A stretch of 64,000 bases of DNA from Serinus canaria (lineage: Eukaryota; Chordata; Aves; Passeriformes; Fringillidae), in assembly GCF_022539315.1 (NCBI RefSeq), contig NC_066315.1:50821174-50885173 (forward strand), in the 5' to 3' direction. Position 1 is the stretch's first letter, and each line of letters opens with the position of its first letter. This document shows, piece after piece, positions 1-13,640 of this stretch. A program made the translations under genes and the position numbers. The notes beneath the pieces were generated by a model that had not been told where the DNA came from, made no database searches, and saw only the letters and a program-made list of their open reading frames with translations.

Positions 1-3000
1 TTTGGCTGAGAATTAAACAGAACAATATTTAGAGATGTACTATCAATAAAATCACATTTTGGCAGTTTGCAAGACTGTCACATCATAAGGAGTATTTCTT
101 TACTAATTAATCCAGAAGCCATTAAAGAATAGAGAAGGTCTGTGCTATTTTTTAAAATCAAAGAAATTTCCTTACACTGTTAGATTTCCACATTTCTTTA
201 AATCCAAATTCCATGTTTCCAATTCATATCACATCTCCAAAAGCACTGCTTGTTTTTGGCCTTCAGCTAACCATGGACACTAACCTTATTCTGTTGTGTT
301 TGCTTTCCATTCACTGCTTCACATAGTATGAATCCACTCCTTTACCATTTCCTGAATGTGTCCTGCAGTGACCATGCCGTGGCAGCAGGACCCAACCATC
401 CTTTGCTTGTCCTCAGTTACTACTGTGAACTTTTCCTCTGATGAGTTTCTCTTCTGAGGAAGATAAACCATGGGAATGCCTGCCCTAAGCCTGCCCCAGA
501 CCAACCTGCCTCTAGACTGAGCCATACCCTTGTGCCTCTCTTCAGGCCTCAGTATTCCTATGAACTTTTGCTTCTGTTTCGTCTGTGTTCTGCCTTTCAT
601 TTACAGCCTCTGTCTCCCCTGTGATAAGAATTTTGTTAGTACAGATTATAAAAACACGAGGCAATCAATTAAATTATTTCCCTTCTGATGACCCTTATTA
701 ACCACTCCTTATGATTTTTACAGGACTAAAATTTGTCCTATAGTTAAAATTACTGGCAACATTATTTTGAAAAAAAATAAATCTCATACTCTCCAGATCC
801 ATTTCAGCACTTTCTCTTCTGTACTTAAAAAGTTCATTCAAACTGCAGAGGGTGGCTTTATCAGTGTGAAAAGATAACACCCACAAAAACTTACAAGGAT
901 CTAGGTTACAATAGCAAGTTGAACAACAGGAAGCCCAGTTTAAATATAAGCAACAGCATCCACACACAGATCTGTGCAGATTTAAAAGGAATATAATATT
1001 TTAATTTATTCCTCTGCATGTCCTACATGCAAATAAGTCTTTAAACCTTTTCTGGGATCTAAAAACTAATACATGCATTTTACGTGAAAAATCAGGGTCA
1101 TTTTTCAGATCTCAAAGACTGATTATTCTCCTCAGGAAACAGACCGCCTACATTTAATCAAGCTTCTTCTCTGTATGCAGTGTTTCATCTCTTTCTACTT
1201 CATGCTAAATATGTATTAACCCCAGTACATGTGGATCCTTTAACTGGGCTTTGCAAAGCATGAATCATCAGTATAAATAACTTTCTCATGGCATTACAGA
1301 CCACCACAGACCTCTGCTACATAATTCTAGCCCCCCATACTTCTGTAAAGACACAACTAAATGCTTACCAATGATCACAATCTAGAAAGAAAATTCAGAT
1401 AATCTGTGTTCTTTAGCAACTTTTATTTTCTCAAACCTCTGCTTCATTAAAAATAAAACATCAACCTAACTCCTAGCATGTTTTTCAATTTATCCTGGGA
1501 AAAGCAGGATAGACAGTGTCTTTCAAGCATATGCAGGTTCATATGTACATATTCTCCTCCCTCATATAATAGATAAAGAGGATAGACTGCAGCAGTTCAT
1601 AGACTGTAGCATTGGCCTCTGTATCACAAATCACAGATTTAGCAAGATTGTGGGTACAAAGAAGTTGGGTTAGAAAGTGAGAAAGCTGAGACTTCAAGGG
1701 AGCATCAAAGGAAATAATATGCTACAGAAACAGGGAAAACAAAGCAGAGGATCTTATCTGGGGGTAAGCAGGAGCTTTTTGTCAGAAAAGAAGTGGCAAG
1801 AAAAAGAAGGCACAACAATAAGTAGTAGTAGCAGGGCACTGGGAATTTGAGCCCAGAGCCTTGAAGTATGGTACAGTCTGACTTTTTTTGTCACCCTGCC
1901 CACTGAAAGGCCTCTGAGCATTCCCACTACCCTATCAACATTCTGAGAAATTGTCTATACAGACTTTCACCAACTAAGTACTTGTCCACACCATTATTCA
2001 TTTGTAATTGCTTTTGTCCTTAATTCTGCAGAATAACACACATGCTAATGTCCTACAAATAATTTTTGAGACAACAGAAAGAAAGGCAGAACCACCAGGA
2101 AGAGGAACAGGGTATTTCCTGCTTAGCTTTCTCATAGCACAAACAGAAAAATGCTCCATGTGTCCTTATGGCAGCCTAAGTTTTACCATGCTCTCTTACA
2201 CAGATTAATAAACTCCAATTAGCAGAGACTCAACATGACACAATTGCTTTCCTGAGTTGGTCATTGGTTTATCATTCTGACAACTGCTGACTAACTAGCT
2301 ACTCATTCAGTCTGGAATAAATGATTTTGTGTTTGAATACAGCAAAGATTCAGTGTCCCACAGCACTGATGCCACAGAACACTTAGGGAAGAGTGACCCA
2401 GCACTTGAAACACTCGGGATTGGAGGCTCCTAGCAGCTGAGTTTGCAGCAGAGCCCAATGAACTGAACCAAACAACTGCTCCTTAGAGAAAATGCCCTCT
2501 GTACTGAAGCACACTGCAATCCCTGAGGCGAGTGAGAGTACTGGCACAGCAGGTGGTAACTGATTAGGGTCTGGGTGGATCTCCCTGTGTAGATTTTAGG
2601 CAAGTGAAAAATCCCCCTGCCATCTTCAGGAGAGTTCAGGGAGCTACAATCCTATTTATATAGGCAACTGCAAAAAATGTGTTAAAGGGCATTTTTCACC
2701 CTGTATTTTTGCTTTCTGCCAAGGTCAGTATACTGTCCATCATCCCACACAGGCTTGACAAGCCATTTAGAGACACTCCCCGCAGCCTGGACAGGTGTGT
2801 TGCAGGAAAGATGAGCACAGGCATGCTGCTCTCCCCTCCATGCTCACCCCCACCTTATACCTAGCCTGCTTTTCTCTGCCATTTATCTCCACTGAAATAT
2901 CCTGCTATGACAGATTTTCATCCTGCTGGCCAGTTTTCTTCACTGCTCCTCCTAGCCAGTGCATAAAACTTGGGCCACTGAGGTGAAAAGCAACTTGTAT

Positions 3001-5007
3001 TCTCCTGTCCTGCCCTCATCTACTGCTCTCTCACCCTTTGCCATCTACAACATCTGGTTGCACCAGAGTTCAGAGCGCATTCTAAAAGGCAGACACTGGT
3101 GATCAATTCAGACCAGAAATTCCAGCAATTTCCAGATACACAGGTTATCACCACCTCAGCATTTCTCCTCTATGTGCTCATAAAGTCTCACTCTTAATAG
3201 TGTCACAACAGGAAGGTGGCATGCACAGTGAAGTGCAGACCACTGACAGCTACCATGGGGCAGTCCTTGTCAGAAACATTAAGTCTTAGATAATTCAACA
3301 ATGCCAAAAAGATGATCTGCTAGATGGGAAAAATGTAGTGTGGAAGGCAGCCCAGAACCAAATCCAATGATTTAGTAGATTTAAAAAATTTTGACTTTAT
3401 TTTTGAGAGAGGATTTAAGTGAAGTGTAGAGAGAACAGTAGAGGAAGGGACCCATGCTAAAGAACTAAAAAGGAAATGGGAAAGAATAAGAGAGAAAAGA
3501 AAAAGATGAAATTGTCAAGCAAGAAGAGATGAGGCCACCTTGACACTAATAATGCTTCAGCCAATGAACACAGAGCTGTGGACCCCCTTAACAGTTAAGA
3601 ATCAGCACTTGTCTTGTGGAAACTGAGTGACAATGAGAAAGAATGTACTGTGTAACAACTTACAGGATCATGGTTAATACTACATATATGGAGTAAACTG
3701 GGAAAGGACAGACAGATTAACCTTTACAAAAGTTACAAAGTAGGGAAAATATCATATGAGAGCCTCACAGGAAGGAGCCTTGGGGGTTTTCATTCCCTTT
3801 TCTTCCATGCCTCTCACCCAGAAAACCAAAATCTACCTCTACCTTTTAACCTGTATATTAGAAATTAAAATAAGTGAAAGCAATCAATATTTTATTAAGA
3901 GCTACTATTTCACCTGATTGAAAGAGTCATGTGAGAAGTCCAGTTAGATCAGAGGGAATGCTGGCAAATGATGAAAAACACTTCTAAATTTTGAGGCAAT
4001 AAGAAAGAACACATTCCTCTACAACAAGGAAACTTGAACAGCAAAAAAAGACATTTACATTCTATGAGAAGAGACCTTTCTGACTGCAGGTGCCTAAGCA
4101 AAGGTACATATCAATTTAGGGAACCTGCGAAATCTCCACCATTACAAACTTAAAAAGGCTGGCAAGCAAATCATTCTTGAGGAATAATTTTAAGTGCAGT
4201 TGATTCCACTTTTGTTTAGTAGGATGGGCCAGATGACCACTTGCACTCCATTTTTTTCTATAATTTCTATTTAAAAAGAGAACATTAAAAAAAGGAAATT
4301 CAAGTTTTCATTATACTTGAATTTGAGGACAGAAAAATATCGTCTGCATAGTTTAGACCATACTATCCAGATGGGAAATTATTGACTTATTATTGGTTTT
4401 GTTTATAAACTCAGAGATTAAGAATTAGCTCTTCAGAGGTGGAGTTGCCTCATCATTGTGTGTGCTGGTGCCAGCAGGGCCCTAAATGTCAAGGACTGTC
4501 ATAATACTGTAAAGACTTCAGTACAATACATTTTACAATATCTGTGTGGCTAACATTTTAAATCATTAGACAGTAGTTTGCTGTTATGAACCTGAGGCTG
4601 CTAAAACCATTCCATCACATTGCAAGCAGGTCAGCACAGCTCTAATAGATGTAGTATGCCTTTCACAATAATATTCTTCCACATACTTGTCTCCTGCCTC
4701 AGAGCAGATATTATTAGTTACAGAACAGAACTTGTACAGAACCACAAAATTCCTTTCCAGATGGAAGTTTACTGTTTCCTTCACAGAATCTCCTCCTTTA
4801 CAACCCTTGTAATGCCACCAAAGTCCCCATAAACTGGAGTATGTACTGGTTTAAATTTCAGATGAAACCACATATATTACTGACTTAGAAGTTAAACATC
4901 AAAAACACATTAGCTTGATTATCAGAAGCTACACAAGAAATGCCCAGGAACAAACCTTACTGAAACCGAATTTCGGAAATGTTGTGACAGCACCAGGTGG
5001 ATTTATA
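1..5007. other. AMPH intron 1, AT-rich, no exon seen
   Basis: Everything left of the AMPH exon 1 donor should be AMPH intron 1, because the gene reads leftward. I looked on the minus strand for the next BAR-domain exon and saw nothing matching. The short open frames here (for example minus 319-600, plus 2008-2208) have no splice context or recognisable domain. The sequence is AT-rich and unique-looking, with no repeat family I can name. Confidence 0.6.
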
Positions 5008-5210
5008 ATGAGATGGTGTCAAACACTGGAAGAGACCTCTTGGAGAGGTGGTCAATGAACCCATGTCAACAAGTGTTGAAAAGGCATTTGGACAGTGCCC
5101 TTAAGGCCATGCTTTCACATTTGGTCAGCCCTGAAGTGGTCAGGTAGTGGGACTGGATGATTATTGTAGGTCTGTTTAAATTGAACTATTTTATTCTACT
5201 CAAATCTATC
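5008..5210 (+). mobile_element. CR1 LINE fragment, 3' end
   Basis: This matches the 3' end of an avian CR1 LINE. It has the 'gagacctcttggagaggtgg' block, then 'catttggacagtgccctta', then the 'gggactggatgat' block, and a degenerate 'ttctac' tail replacing the usual short terminal repeats. The same subfamily tail recurs at about 9,270-9,395. It is 5'-truncated, as is usual for CR1, and non-coding. Boundaries are by eye, plus or minus 20 bp. Confidence 0.8.
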
Positions 5211-5559
5211 TTCTCCTACCTGCTCCTTTCCCTCCCAGTACACACTGGGAAATCTCTGAAGACAATTCTTTCCAGCCCTGCACTAGCAGAAGGCACTGAA
5301 TACCCATCACCATCTCCCAGCCTAGGCACTGGCTCTGTCACTTTGTGGGAAGGAGGTGTGTATCTTCTGAGAGGGGTCAGGGCTGTGGATCATCTCAAGA
5401 CAAAGGGACCATCTGCACAAATTTGCAAAAAAGCAAGTGGCTTGTGTTTTTTTGAAATTCATGAGTGCTCAACTGAGATAGGTTTTCACAGGATGGCAAA
5501 CCACCACATCACTGACACCAGCAAGGCTCAAAGACCAAGCCTTCAGTCTGGTGCAGGAT

Positions 5560-7865
5560 GTGCTTCTCACCTAAATGGTTGCAAATGTCTCAAGAGCTGA
5601 GCAATACCTGTTGATGGTGGATTGTTTTTCTTCACTTTGTATTCATTTTTAGAGTTGTCTGAGCTGTTTTCCTTGCAAAAAAATATTAAAACACAAGAGC
5701 CTGAGGACAGCAGCACTCCCTCAGAGGGAAGGTCTATCTGGCCCAATACTGTGTCTCCAAAGTGTCCCACCACCAGTGTCTGAAGAAGAGCACGGGAGCA
5801 CTGAGGTTTAGTCCTGACAGGGTCCTGGTGGTGCTCACAGGGCTCAGTGGTAGGACTGGCCTGCCCTGGGACCCCCAGCCCCACCACCTCCTGCCAAGGG
5901 CCCAGGGATGTGTCCCACCTCTGCCTGGGACCTTCAGTCCCTGCCTGAGCCCTGCTGTGGGTGTGCCCATCTCCTGCCCTGTCTCCTGGGCGGACCTGGG
6001 ACCTGCACTGCAGAGCTGCTCTCTGGGGTGGAGCCCTCAGACGTGGTCAGACTTTGTCATGCAGAGCTCTGGGTTTAACATGGCCCAACTGCTCTGTCCT
6101 GCACTCACCTTGAGTCAAATGATGGGGAGACTGTTATGTGTCTGACACATCAGGGGGTTTTGAGGTCCAAAAAATATATTCAAGGACACATAACACACAG
6201 ATTATAACTGGAAGCAGAATATTATTTCAATTTTTATTTTCTCCATCTGTTTCAGAGCTGATGCTCACAAGCACTAACACAACATGCACGTGTCGCCAGA
6301 AGCAGGCTGATGCATTTCTTGTTTGAAAATACATCCTTTGTAGTCTGGAAAAGGATGAGCTACAGAAAGCAGCAGCAGGCACATAGATCAGAAGAAAAGA
6401 TGTGTGGTACCATGAGGTATTTTCCAAAGTGTGACACATATCAATGATGGGCACATTGCAATCTTGCCTTCCAAAACTTGCTTCATTGCTGTCCTTCCCA
6501 GCCAGGGCAGGGATGCATGAAAAGCACTCTTGTGCATGCCCTGTGCTAATGTTGCAGGCAGAAAGACTGAGAAGTGTCAGGTCTGGATGGGGAAGCAAGC
6601 CTGGAACCCTTCCAAACACATGTTGTTTTGAACATGCAAGAACCCCTGGGAAAATGGAGCCAAGGGAAGAGCAGAGCTCAGCCCCACTCCAAGCTTGCAA
6701 TGGGCAAGAGAGCCAGAGAGAGCCAGGGCACAAGTGGTGCCTTGGAGGTGTGAGGGCAGCAGGCAAGAATGGAGTAGCAGAGGAGGAGCCCTGACACTGC
6801 CCAGTGCTACAGGAGGACAAGAAGCAACCCCCAGGCCATGCTGGGAGTCTGGAAAGCTTCTTGCCCACAGCTGCAGGGCACGACAGGCCATCTTCATGGG
6901 GCATGAGCAGCAGGCAGCAACTGAGCAACCGAGCTGAAGGAACGCTGAACAGTGGTCATGCTCAGTGCTGCAGAGGAAGGCACCCGCATCTCTCCTCCTT
7001 CCCCCCATGAACCAGTGCCAATCTGACCCAAGGGAAAATTCTCTCCTGATGCCATTGCTGGTAATCAGCTATTCCCTAAGCATGTGAGCAAGGCCTCGCT
7101 CTTCATCCCACTATCTGGTCATGCCTTCCAGGATATGCCTTAACCCTATTCTCCCTCAACCTGGAGCCATCTTAGGGCTTCCAAGAGCGTCCAAATGTCC
7201 TCAGCCTGATGGTCAAGAATCCTGGCAGGGCACCAGTGGATGTTAAAAAGCCCTAGGACCCCTGACAACCTCTCTGCATCCCATTTTTTTCAGCAGCTGC
7301 CCCTGGCTCCACCAGGGGCTGAGGACAGAGCTGTGCAGTGCTCCTCAAGAAGGTGTTCACTTGAACTTAGTAGTGCTATCCAGCTGAATAGGCCAGACAG
7401 CTTCAGGCACCTACAAGGCTTGGCGGTTCTTCTCCTCTGAAGGGCTTGCCTTTGTTCCCCAAAGGCTGAGTGCCACTGGCAGCTGGCCTTGCCTCCAGTT
7501 TTCCCCCCTAGCCTCCTCAGGGACTTCCTTTTGGATGTCTGTGGGCTGGCTCCAGGCCAGCTTTGACAGTGGAACATGGGAGGATGCTCCCTTTTTTCCT
7601 GCCCCTCCAAGGCACTGCTGCACTGCAGGGCAATGACACTGTGACATGAGGGTGTCCCCTGTGCACAGCCTTGCCTGTCACAGACCAGCCATCACCCCTC
7701 CACCCAGCATTCTTTGGACAAAGGCCACCCATAAGAGCTGTCTCGGTGATGGAACTAATGTCCATATTGCTACCTTGGGTTGTCCAATTCTCAGAGGACA
7801 ATGACTGCAAGAGCACCAACTTTCCATTTATGGACATTGGAATTGAAAGGGACCAATTGTTATCA
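5560..7865. other. Unassigned GC-richer block inside AMPH intron 1
   Basis: This part is visibly richer in G and C than the AT-rich intron around it and carries overlapping open frames on both strands. The longest is minus 6,227-6,928, but it begins at TTG, not ATG, and shows no domain. The segment at 5,700-5,800 ('tctggcccaatactgtgtc') looks like something repetitive, but I cannot name a family. It could be an old repeat cluster, a lncRNA exon, or simply an isochore-like patch. Confidence 0.4.
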
Positions 7866-9395
7866 GCTGAATATTAACAAGTTAATTGGGCCTGATGGGA
7901 TTCACCCCAGAGTACTGTGTGTAACTGTAGCAGACATTACAACATGACCACACTCAATCATCTACAAAAGGTCTTAGGAGGCCTCAGCAACTAAAAATTA
8001 GCCCAGGTTACACCAGTTTCCAAGAAAGGCAAGAGAGAAGACCAAGGAAACTTAAGACATGTTAGTCTAACCTCAGTACCTAGAAAAAATTATGGAGAAA
8101 ATCACACTGGGTTTTATTAAAAGACATTTGAAAAACAATGCAATCATCAGACACAGACAACATGGGTTCACAAAGGGAAAGTCCTGTTTCATTTAATAAC
8201 CTTCTACAATAAGGTCCTCTACCTGGATGAAGTGAAGACACTGGATTTAAACCCCCAGTTTTAATGGGGTTTAGAAAGGCTTTTGATACTCTCCCTCAAA
8301 GCCTCCTTCCAGACAAGTTTTCCAACAGTGGGATGAGCAGGTATGCAGTGCCCTGGATGAAGAACTGGTTGAAGAGCAGGGCTCAAATTATTGCAGCAAA
8401 CAGGACATCTGGCTGGTGAGCAGTTACCAGTGGTGTTCCTCAGGGCTCAGGTCTAGAGGCAGCTCTGTTCAGACTCTTTATCAGTGATCTGGAGGCTGCA
8501 GTTGAATGTGCAGATAGTTAGGTGATGATACCAAACCGGGAAGTGCTGCTGACTCTCCCATGGGACAAGAGGCTTTGCCTTGCAGAGGGATCTGGATTGA
8601 TTGGAGTAATGAGCAGTCACCAGTGATATGAAGCTGAGCAAGACCAACCAAATGCTGGATTCTGCACCTGGATGGAGTAATTCCAGGCACAAGTCTGAAT
8701 TGGGAGAGGAGTGGCAGGAGAGCAGCCCGGCAGAAGGGGGTTTGGGGGTGCTGGTTGGCAGGAAGCTCAATGGGATCAGCAGTGTGTGTGCCAAGGGGGC
8801 AAACCTCATCCTGGGGTGCATCAAACACAGCATTACCAGCCAGCCAAGAGGGGTGGTTATGCTGCTGAATTCAGCACTGGTGCAGCCTCACCTCGAGTAC
8901 TGCGTGCAGTTCTGGGCCCCACTATTAAAAAGGGACGTGAAGGTCCTTGAGCATGTCCTGAGAAGGGCACCAAAGCAGGGGAAGGGGCTGGCAGGAATGT
9001 GCTCTGGGGAGCACTGAGGGCACTGGGCTTGTCTGGTTTGGAGAGGAGGAGGCTGAGGGGTGCCCCCTACAGCTTCCTGAGGAGGTGTTGAGCTCTTCTT
9101 TCTCTCCCAGTGAGCAGAACACGTGGGGAATGGCTCCAAGTTGTGCCCATCAGGGGAAGTTCAGACTTGACATAAGGAAACATTTCATGACTCCAAGGGT
9201 GGCCAAAACATGGAGCAGGCTTCCTAGAGAGGCAGCTGATGCCTCCCCCAGCCATGCCTGTCAGTGCTGAAGAGGCATTTGGACAGTGCCCTTAAAGCCA
9301 TACTTTAATTTTGGTCAGCCTGGAAATGGTCAGGCATTGGGACTAGATGGTCATTTTAGGTCTCTTCCAGCTGTTCTATGCTATTCAGTTAGAGT
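7866..9395 (+). mobile_element. CR1 LINE, ORF2 remnant plus 3' end (about 1.5 kb)
   Basis: A 5'-truncated CR1 copy. The decayed reverse transcriptase reading is visible in pieces: a 'KAFDT' motif near 8,275-8,290, the tryptophan-rich 'WMKNW' stretch near 8,355, and the 'ggtgttcctcagggctcag' block near 8,433. Downstream come the 'gagaggaggaggctgagggg' block at about 9,042 and the 3' end, which shares the tail of the 5.0-5.2 kb copy. Stops and frameshifts break the frame, so no functional ORF2 remains. The element lies within 10 bp of the solo LTR to its right. Confidence 0.88.
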
Positions 9396-9399
9396 GGCT

Positions 9400-9915
9400 G
9401 GGTTTGTCTTAGGTTGCAATGCAAGATGTAACCAAAAGTATGTATTCTATTACCATCTGTTAAAAACAGCTGGGGCAGACTTTATCTCTTCCATGACACA
9501 TCCTCCCTCCAGGGGGATATCTTCTCTTAATGGGCCATTGAACCTCACTGCATGACTGGTAAAATAACATCATCCCATTGTGAGATGCTCCACCCAGGGG
9601 GAAGAGCAATCCTACCAGGATAAAATCTGATATTTGGAACACCACAGTCAGCCTTCTCCCACTGGATTCCCAGAGAAAGACCAAATCCATCTACACCACC
9701 ACTGGATCTTCAGAAGAAAACTACAGCCTTTGAAGGATCACTGCTTCAACAGAACCACATCTGTCATTCCAGGAGGACTGCAGCCACCATTTAATCAGAC
9801 TACTATCAGTACCCTGACCAAGCCAGTCAGGTTGTATACTGTTTTTGTACTACTGCATTTTCTTTTAATTTTCCCATTAAATTGTAGTTCTTTGCTTTCA
9901 AACCAGCACAGGGTT
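9400..9915 (+). mobile_element. Solo LTR with 5-bp target duplication
   Basis: The LTR proper is 9,405-9,910 (506 bp). It opens TGTCTTAGG and closes CCAGCACA (TGT...ACA termini) and is flanked on both sides by GGGTT (9,400-9,404 and 9,911-9,915). A TATA-like GATAAAA lies near 9,618 and an ATTAAA poly(A) signal at 9,876-9,881, both in plus orientation. No internal viral sequence adjoins, so it is a solo LTR left by recombination between two LTRs. A 5-bp duplication fits class III (ERVL) or some class I elements. Confidence 0.85.
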
Positions 9916-10564
9916 ATAGAAGAGAGGACAAGGAGATAACTAGTGTTATACACTGGGTTATCAGCTTAAATGGAATTTTCCTAGAGAAACCTGGGGACAC
10001 AAATTCAGCCTTTTCATTCAAGTAACCTTGTCCTTAGAATTGACTCAGTCAACCTTGGTTACCAAAACATCTACTCTGGTTTCATTTTAAACACTGGCAT
10101 TTCTTTAATTTTTATGGCTGGGATCTCCTAAATCAATCTGGTCCTTTAAAAACTTTAATCCAGTTTGTTCAGTTGACTTTTGGCAGATTTTAACAGATGC
10201 TGCAAGCTCAGCATGTCCACACTTCCTGCATTTTAGGGCAAAAGTAATTGAAGAAATGTGATGGCCAGAGGATTTTAATAGATGGCACACTCATTGATTC
10301 AAAATCAGGGTGCCAGGGCATATATGCTACCACATAAAGCACCATCACCTGGATGATGTGAAAAATAGAGTGGCCAATTATTATTTCCATATAACTCTCA
10401 GATTAACACTTCTAATACAAGACTGAGATCTGCCCAATATGAGATTTTGCAGTTACCTTTTGTTATATAGTGACTAGACACAGACACTACCTACACTGTA
10501 CAACTAAAATTTCTCCTAGACAGCAAGAAACTGAAGATAATGGTGGCATTATTAGAAAAATAGT
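9916..10564. other. AMPH intron 1 spacer, nothing recognised
   Basis: About 650 bp between the solo LTR and a minus-strand CR1 copy. The two short minus-strand open frames at 10,105-10,390 overlap each other and show no domain or splice context. Confidence 0.5.
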
Positions 10565-11735
10565 TTACATAAATGAATCAGAGAATCTCAGAATAAACTG
10601 AATTCAAAGAGATCCACAGGGATTGCGTCCAACTCTCAGGTCTGCACAGAACCATCCCCAAGAGGCACACCATGCGCCCAAGAGCATTGTCCAAACACTT
10701 CTTGAACTCTGTCAGGCTTGGTGCGGTGACACTTCCCTGGGGAGCCTGCTCCAGTGCCCAACCACCACCCTCTGGGGAAGAACTTTTTTCTAGTATCCAA
10801 CCTACAGCTCCCCTGACAAAACTTCAGGCCATTCTGTCAGGTCCTGTCACTGGTCACCACAAGAGAAAAGATCAGTTACTGCCCCTTCTCCCCTTTATGA
10901 GTAAGTTGTAGACTAGTATAAGATCTCCCCTTGGTCTCCTCTTCTGGAGAGACCAAGTGAGCTCATCCACTCCTCGTACTTGAAGCTTCCCCTCAAGGTC
11001 CTTCATGACCTTTGTTAACTCTCTTTTAGCTTAATATTTTTCTAATAGCTTAATATTTTTCTTATATTGTGGCACCCAAAACTGCACACAGGACTCAAGG
11101 TGAGGCTGCAGCAGTGCAGAGCAGAGCAGGACAATCCCCTCCCTTGCCCAGCTGGTGATGCTGTGCCTGATGTACCCCGGACATGCCTGGCCCTCCTGGC
11201 TGCCAGGGCACTGCTGACTCACACTGAACTTCCTGTCGACCAGGACTCACAGGTCCCTTTCTTCTGGGCTGCTTTCCAGCTTCTTGTTCCCCAGTCTGTC
11301 CATACATCCAGGGTTGTCCTATCCCAGGTGCAGAATCTGGCACTTTCTGAACTTCATATGGTTGGTGATTGCCCAGCGTTCCCATTTGTCAAGTTCTCTC
11401 TTCAGGGCCTCTCTGTCTTCATGGGAGCCAACAGCTCCTCCCAGTTTTCTAGCATCTGCAAACTTGCTTAGAATCCCTTATAGTCCTACGTCCAAGTAAT
11501 TTGTGAAGATGTTGAAGAGCACTGGGCTGAGGATGAAGCCATGAGGATCCCCACTAGTGACAGCTCACCAGTCTGATGTCACCCCTTTGACTGTAACCCT
11601 TACATAGCAGCCTGTGGGACAGTTGCTCACCCACTGCACAATGTGTTTATTCAGCTGTGGGCTGGACATTTTATCCAGCAAGATCATGTGAGAAACAGTA
11701 TCAAAAGCTTTACTGAAATCCAAAATGAAGGTCTA
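10565..11735 (-). mobile_element. CR1 LINE, minus orientation (about 1.2 kb)
   Basis: An inverted CR1 copy. Its 3' tail lies at the left, with degenerate 'agaatcaca'-like repeats at 10,576-10,600. The 3' region follows ('gagcattgtccaaacacttc' and 'agcctgctccagtgcccaa' at about 10,681-10,765), then 'cccaaaactgcacacaggac' near 11,076. ORF2 remnants run to about 11,735, where 'atcaaaagctttactgaaatcc' is the reverse complement of the reverse-transcriptase FDTV-type motif. It is broken by stops. Its orientation opposes the two CR1 copies to the left, so it is an independent insertion. Confidence 0.87.
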
Positions 11736-13640
11736 TGTTTTAGAGGCACTCCATATTTTTAAATATATGTTGCATCAATAAATAATAGAAAGCAATTCAA
11801 AAATGCTTTATAAAAGCAATATATAAGAACACATTCAGTAAACTGAAGGTGCACAAATCCAATATAGGCATCAAGATAAAAACAACTCAATGTATTTAAA
11901 ATCTCTTTAAGCCAGTGTGATATTACACACCTGTTACAATGCAGATCATACATTTTCAACTCCTAGACAAAATTTACTTGTTGTCATCAAGTCCCCAAAA
12001 CAAATAAACAAAACTCAATCATTCCCATCTGGGGCCTGTTTTCTTTTTTTTTTTTTTTTTTTTTTTGGGTAAAGTTTCCGCAAAAATAATGAAGGAATTT
12101 ATGTTGCATAAACATACAAGACATATATAAACTCAAAGCTAACTAGAAACGTAGACATGAAACAGCACACATGCACAGCTTATGCAGTAAAAACACATGG
12201 GCCAGGAAGGAGGAGGCAAGTATCCAGAGCTACATGGTACTGACCTATTCTGTGTACTATGGTACTGGTATTACTGGTACTATGACTGTGTAAGGCCACT
12301 AATATCTTGTAAATAACCCTGTAAATAAGCAACTTGTAGGCCACTGACATACGAAATTACCACCACAGATACTATAAGGAAGCCAAAATTGCCAGATGCC
12401 TGACTGATACATGAAAATCAAACCAGACAAATTTCCCCCTTGTTAGCATGTTCACCAAAGTGCAGGTGGAGCAGACCATCTGTCAGATTGCATCTTTGAT
12501 TTGCACCCAAGGTACCCATCAGACTCAAGGCACCTGTCCTAGGGCTGGCGCATGAACAGTCTTTGGGAAGTACGGGGTATCTCAGGTTTTCACATTAAGG
12601 TGTTCTCTCTAGTATGCCCAGAGATTTCTGTGTGCAGGACCCCCACTTTGTACAGCTTGAAGCAGTACATGTGATTACAACTTGCACCACTACTTTTCCA
12701 GATGGTTAATCATAGCCATACTGACAAAGACACAAGAAAACAAACAGTATTTTTAGACTTCAACTCCAGTTATGAACTCAAGCCAATTCAACTCACACCA
12801 TAAAGTCATCAGATCTCTCCAAACTATTAAAGAGGATTTACGTGTTTTACCTGAGAACAGTTACAGTCCAAACCTGCAAGAATGGAAATGCATCATGACT
12901 TTGGTGTTGGAAAGTCTAGTACTTTATAACCTGGTGAGCTAGACAGGAGTATTTGAAAGAGAAAATTAATCATTAGTCTGTGACAGCCTCTATTAGATTC
13001 TTAAATAATAATGCAATTATGTGTAAGACTTATTAATTGTTGCATTTTTTTCTGCTGCTGGAACTCCAAAGAATTCAATGTGAGGCCAAAAAGAAAGTGA
13101 AGATTTATAGGCAGTAAAGCATAAGAAATATGCTCATAAAATAATCTCCCTTAATTCACAAGAGCCTTATTCCCTAAGCTGCATAACAATACAAGATATA
13201 TGCTAGAGGGGTAAAAAGGTTTTATTAATCCTCAAAAGAGATTACTGGCAACACATATTGACAACTATGTCTGCAAAACTCATGCTGGCAACGTCTTTAT
13301 TGCAAACTGTACTAGGAGCAGACACAGCTGCTACACATAGCCATACACAAATGCTTTTCTGTTGGGCCTAATATCTGTATCTATGATACTGTTTTGAGAC
13401 GCCCAACAGCTACACAGGAGCTATTTGTGCGAACCATCTATACCTATTCCATTAATGAAGATGAACAAAACAAACAGTGGCCCATAAGGCCTTCGTCTTA
13501 GGTCAGGAACTCCTGCAAATTCCCCCCGACTTCGTCCGTTGTTCATTTCCAGGGTACAATAACGCTAGAATCGGTACCGACTTTCCTAAGCAGCACAAGC
13601 TGTCAGCTGCACAACATTTCGACCAGCCTCATGACATCCC
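11736..13640. other. AMPH intron 1, AT-rich, with a 23-bp poly(T) run
   Basis: No exon or identified repeat. A run of 23 T (12,044-12,066) is the main low-complexity feature. Near 12,237-12,285 there is a short irregular series of 'ggtactg/ggtact' units. The sequence becomes GC-rich from about 13,600 as the AMPH CpG island begins. Confidence 0.5.

Noticed and set aside
5157..5600. 147-codon plus-strand open frame with an ATG
   Set aside because: Its start lies in the tail of a CR1 fragment and the rest shows no domain.
6227..6928. 233-codon minus-strand open frame as a gene
   Set aside because: It starts at TTG, is rich in low-information Cys/Ser/Leu stretches, has no domain and overlaps other open frames; kept only as part of the GC-rich block finding.
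8453..8833. Open frames within the 7.9-9.4 kb region as genes
   Set aside because: They are antisense or out-of-frame readings of a decayed CR1 reverse-transcriptase region.
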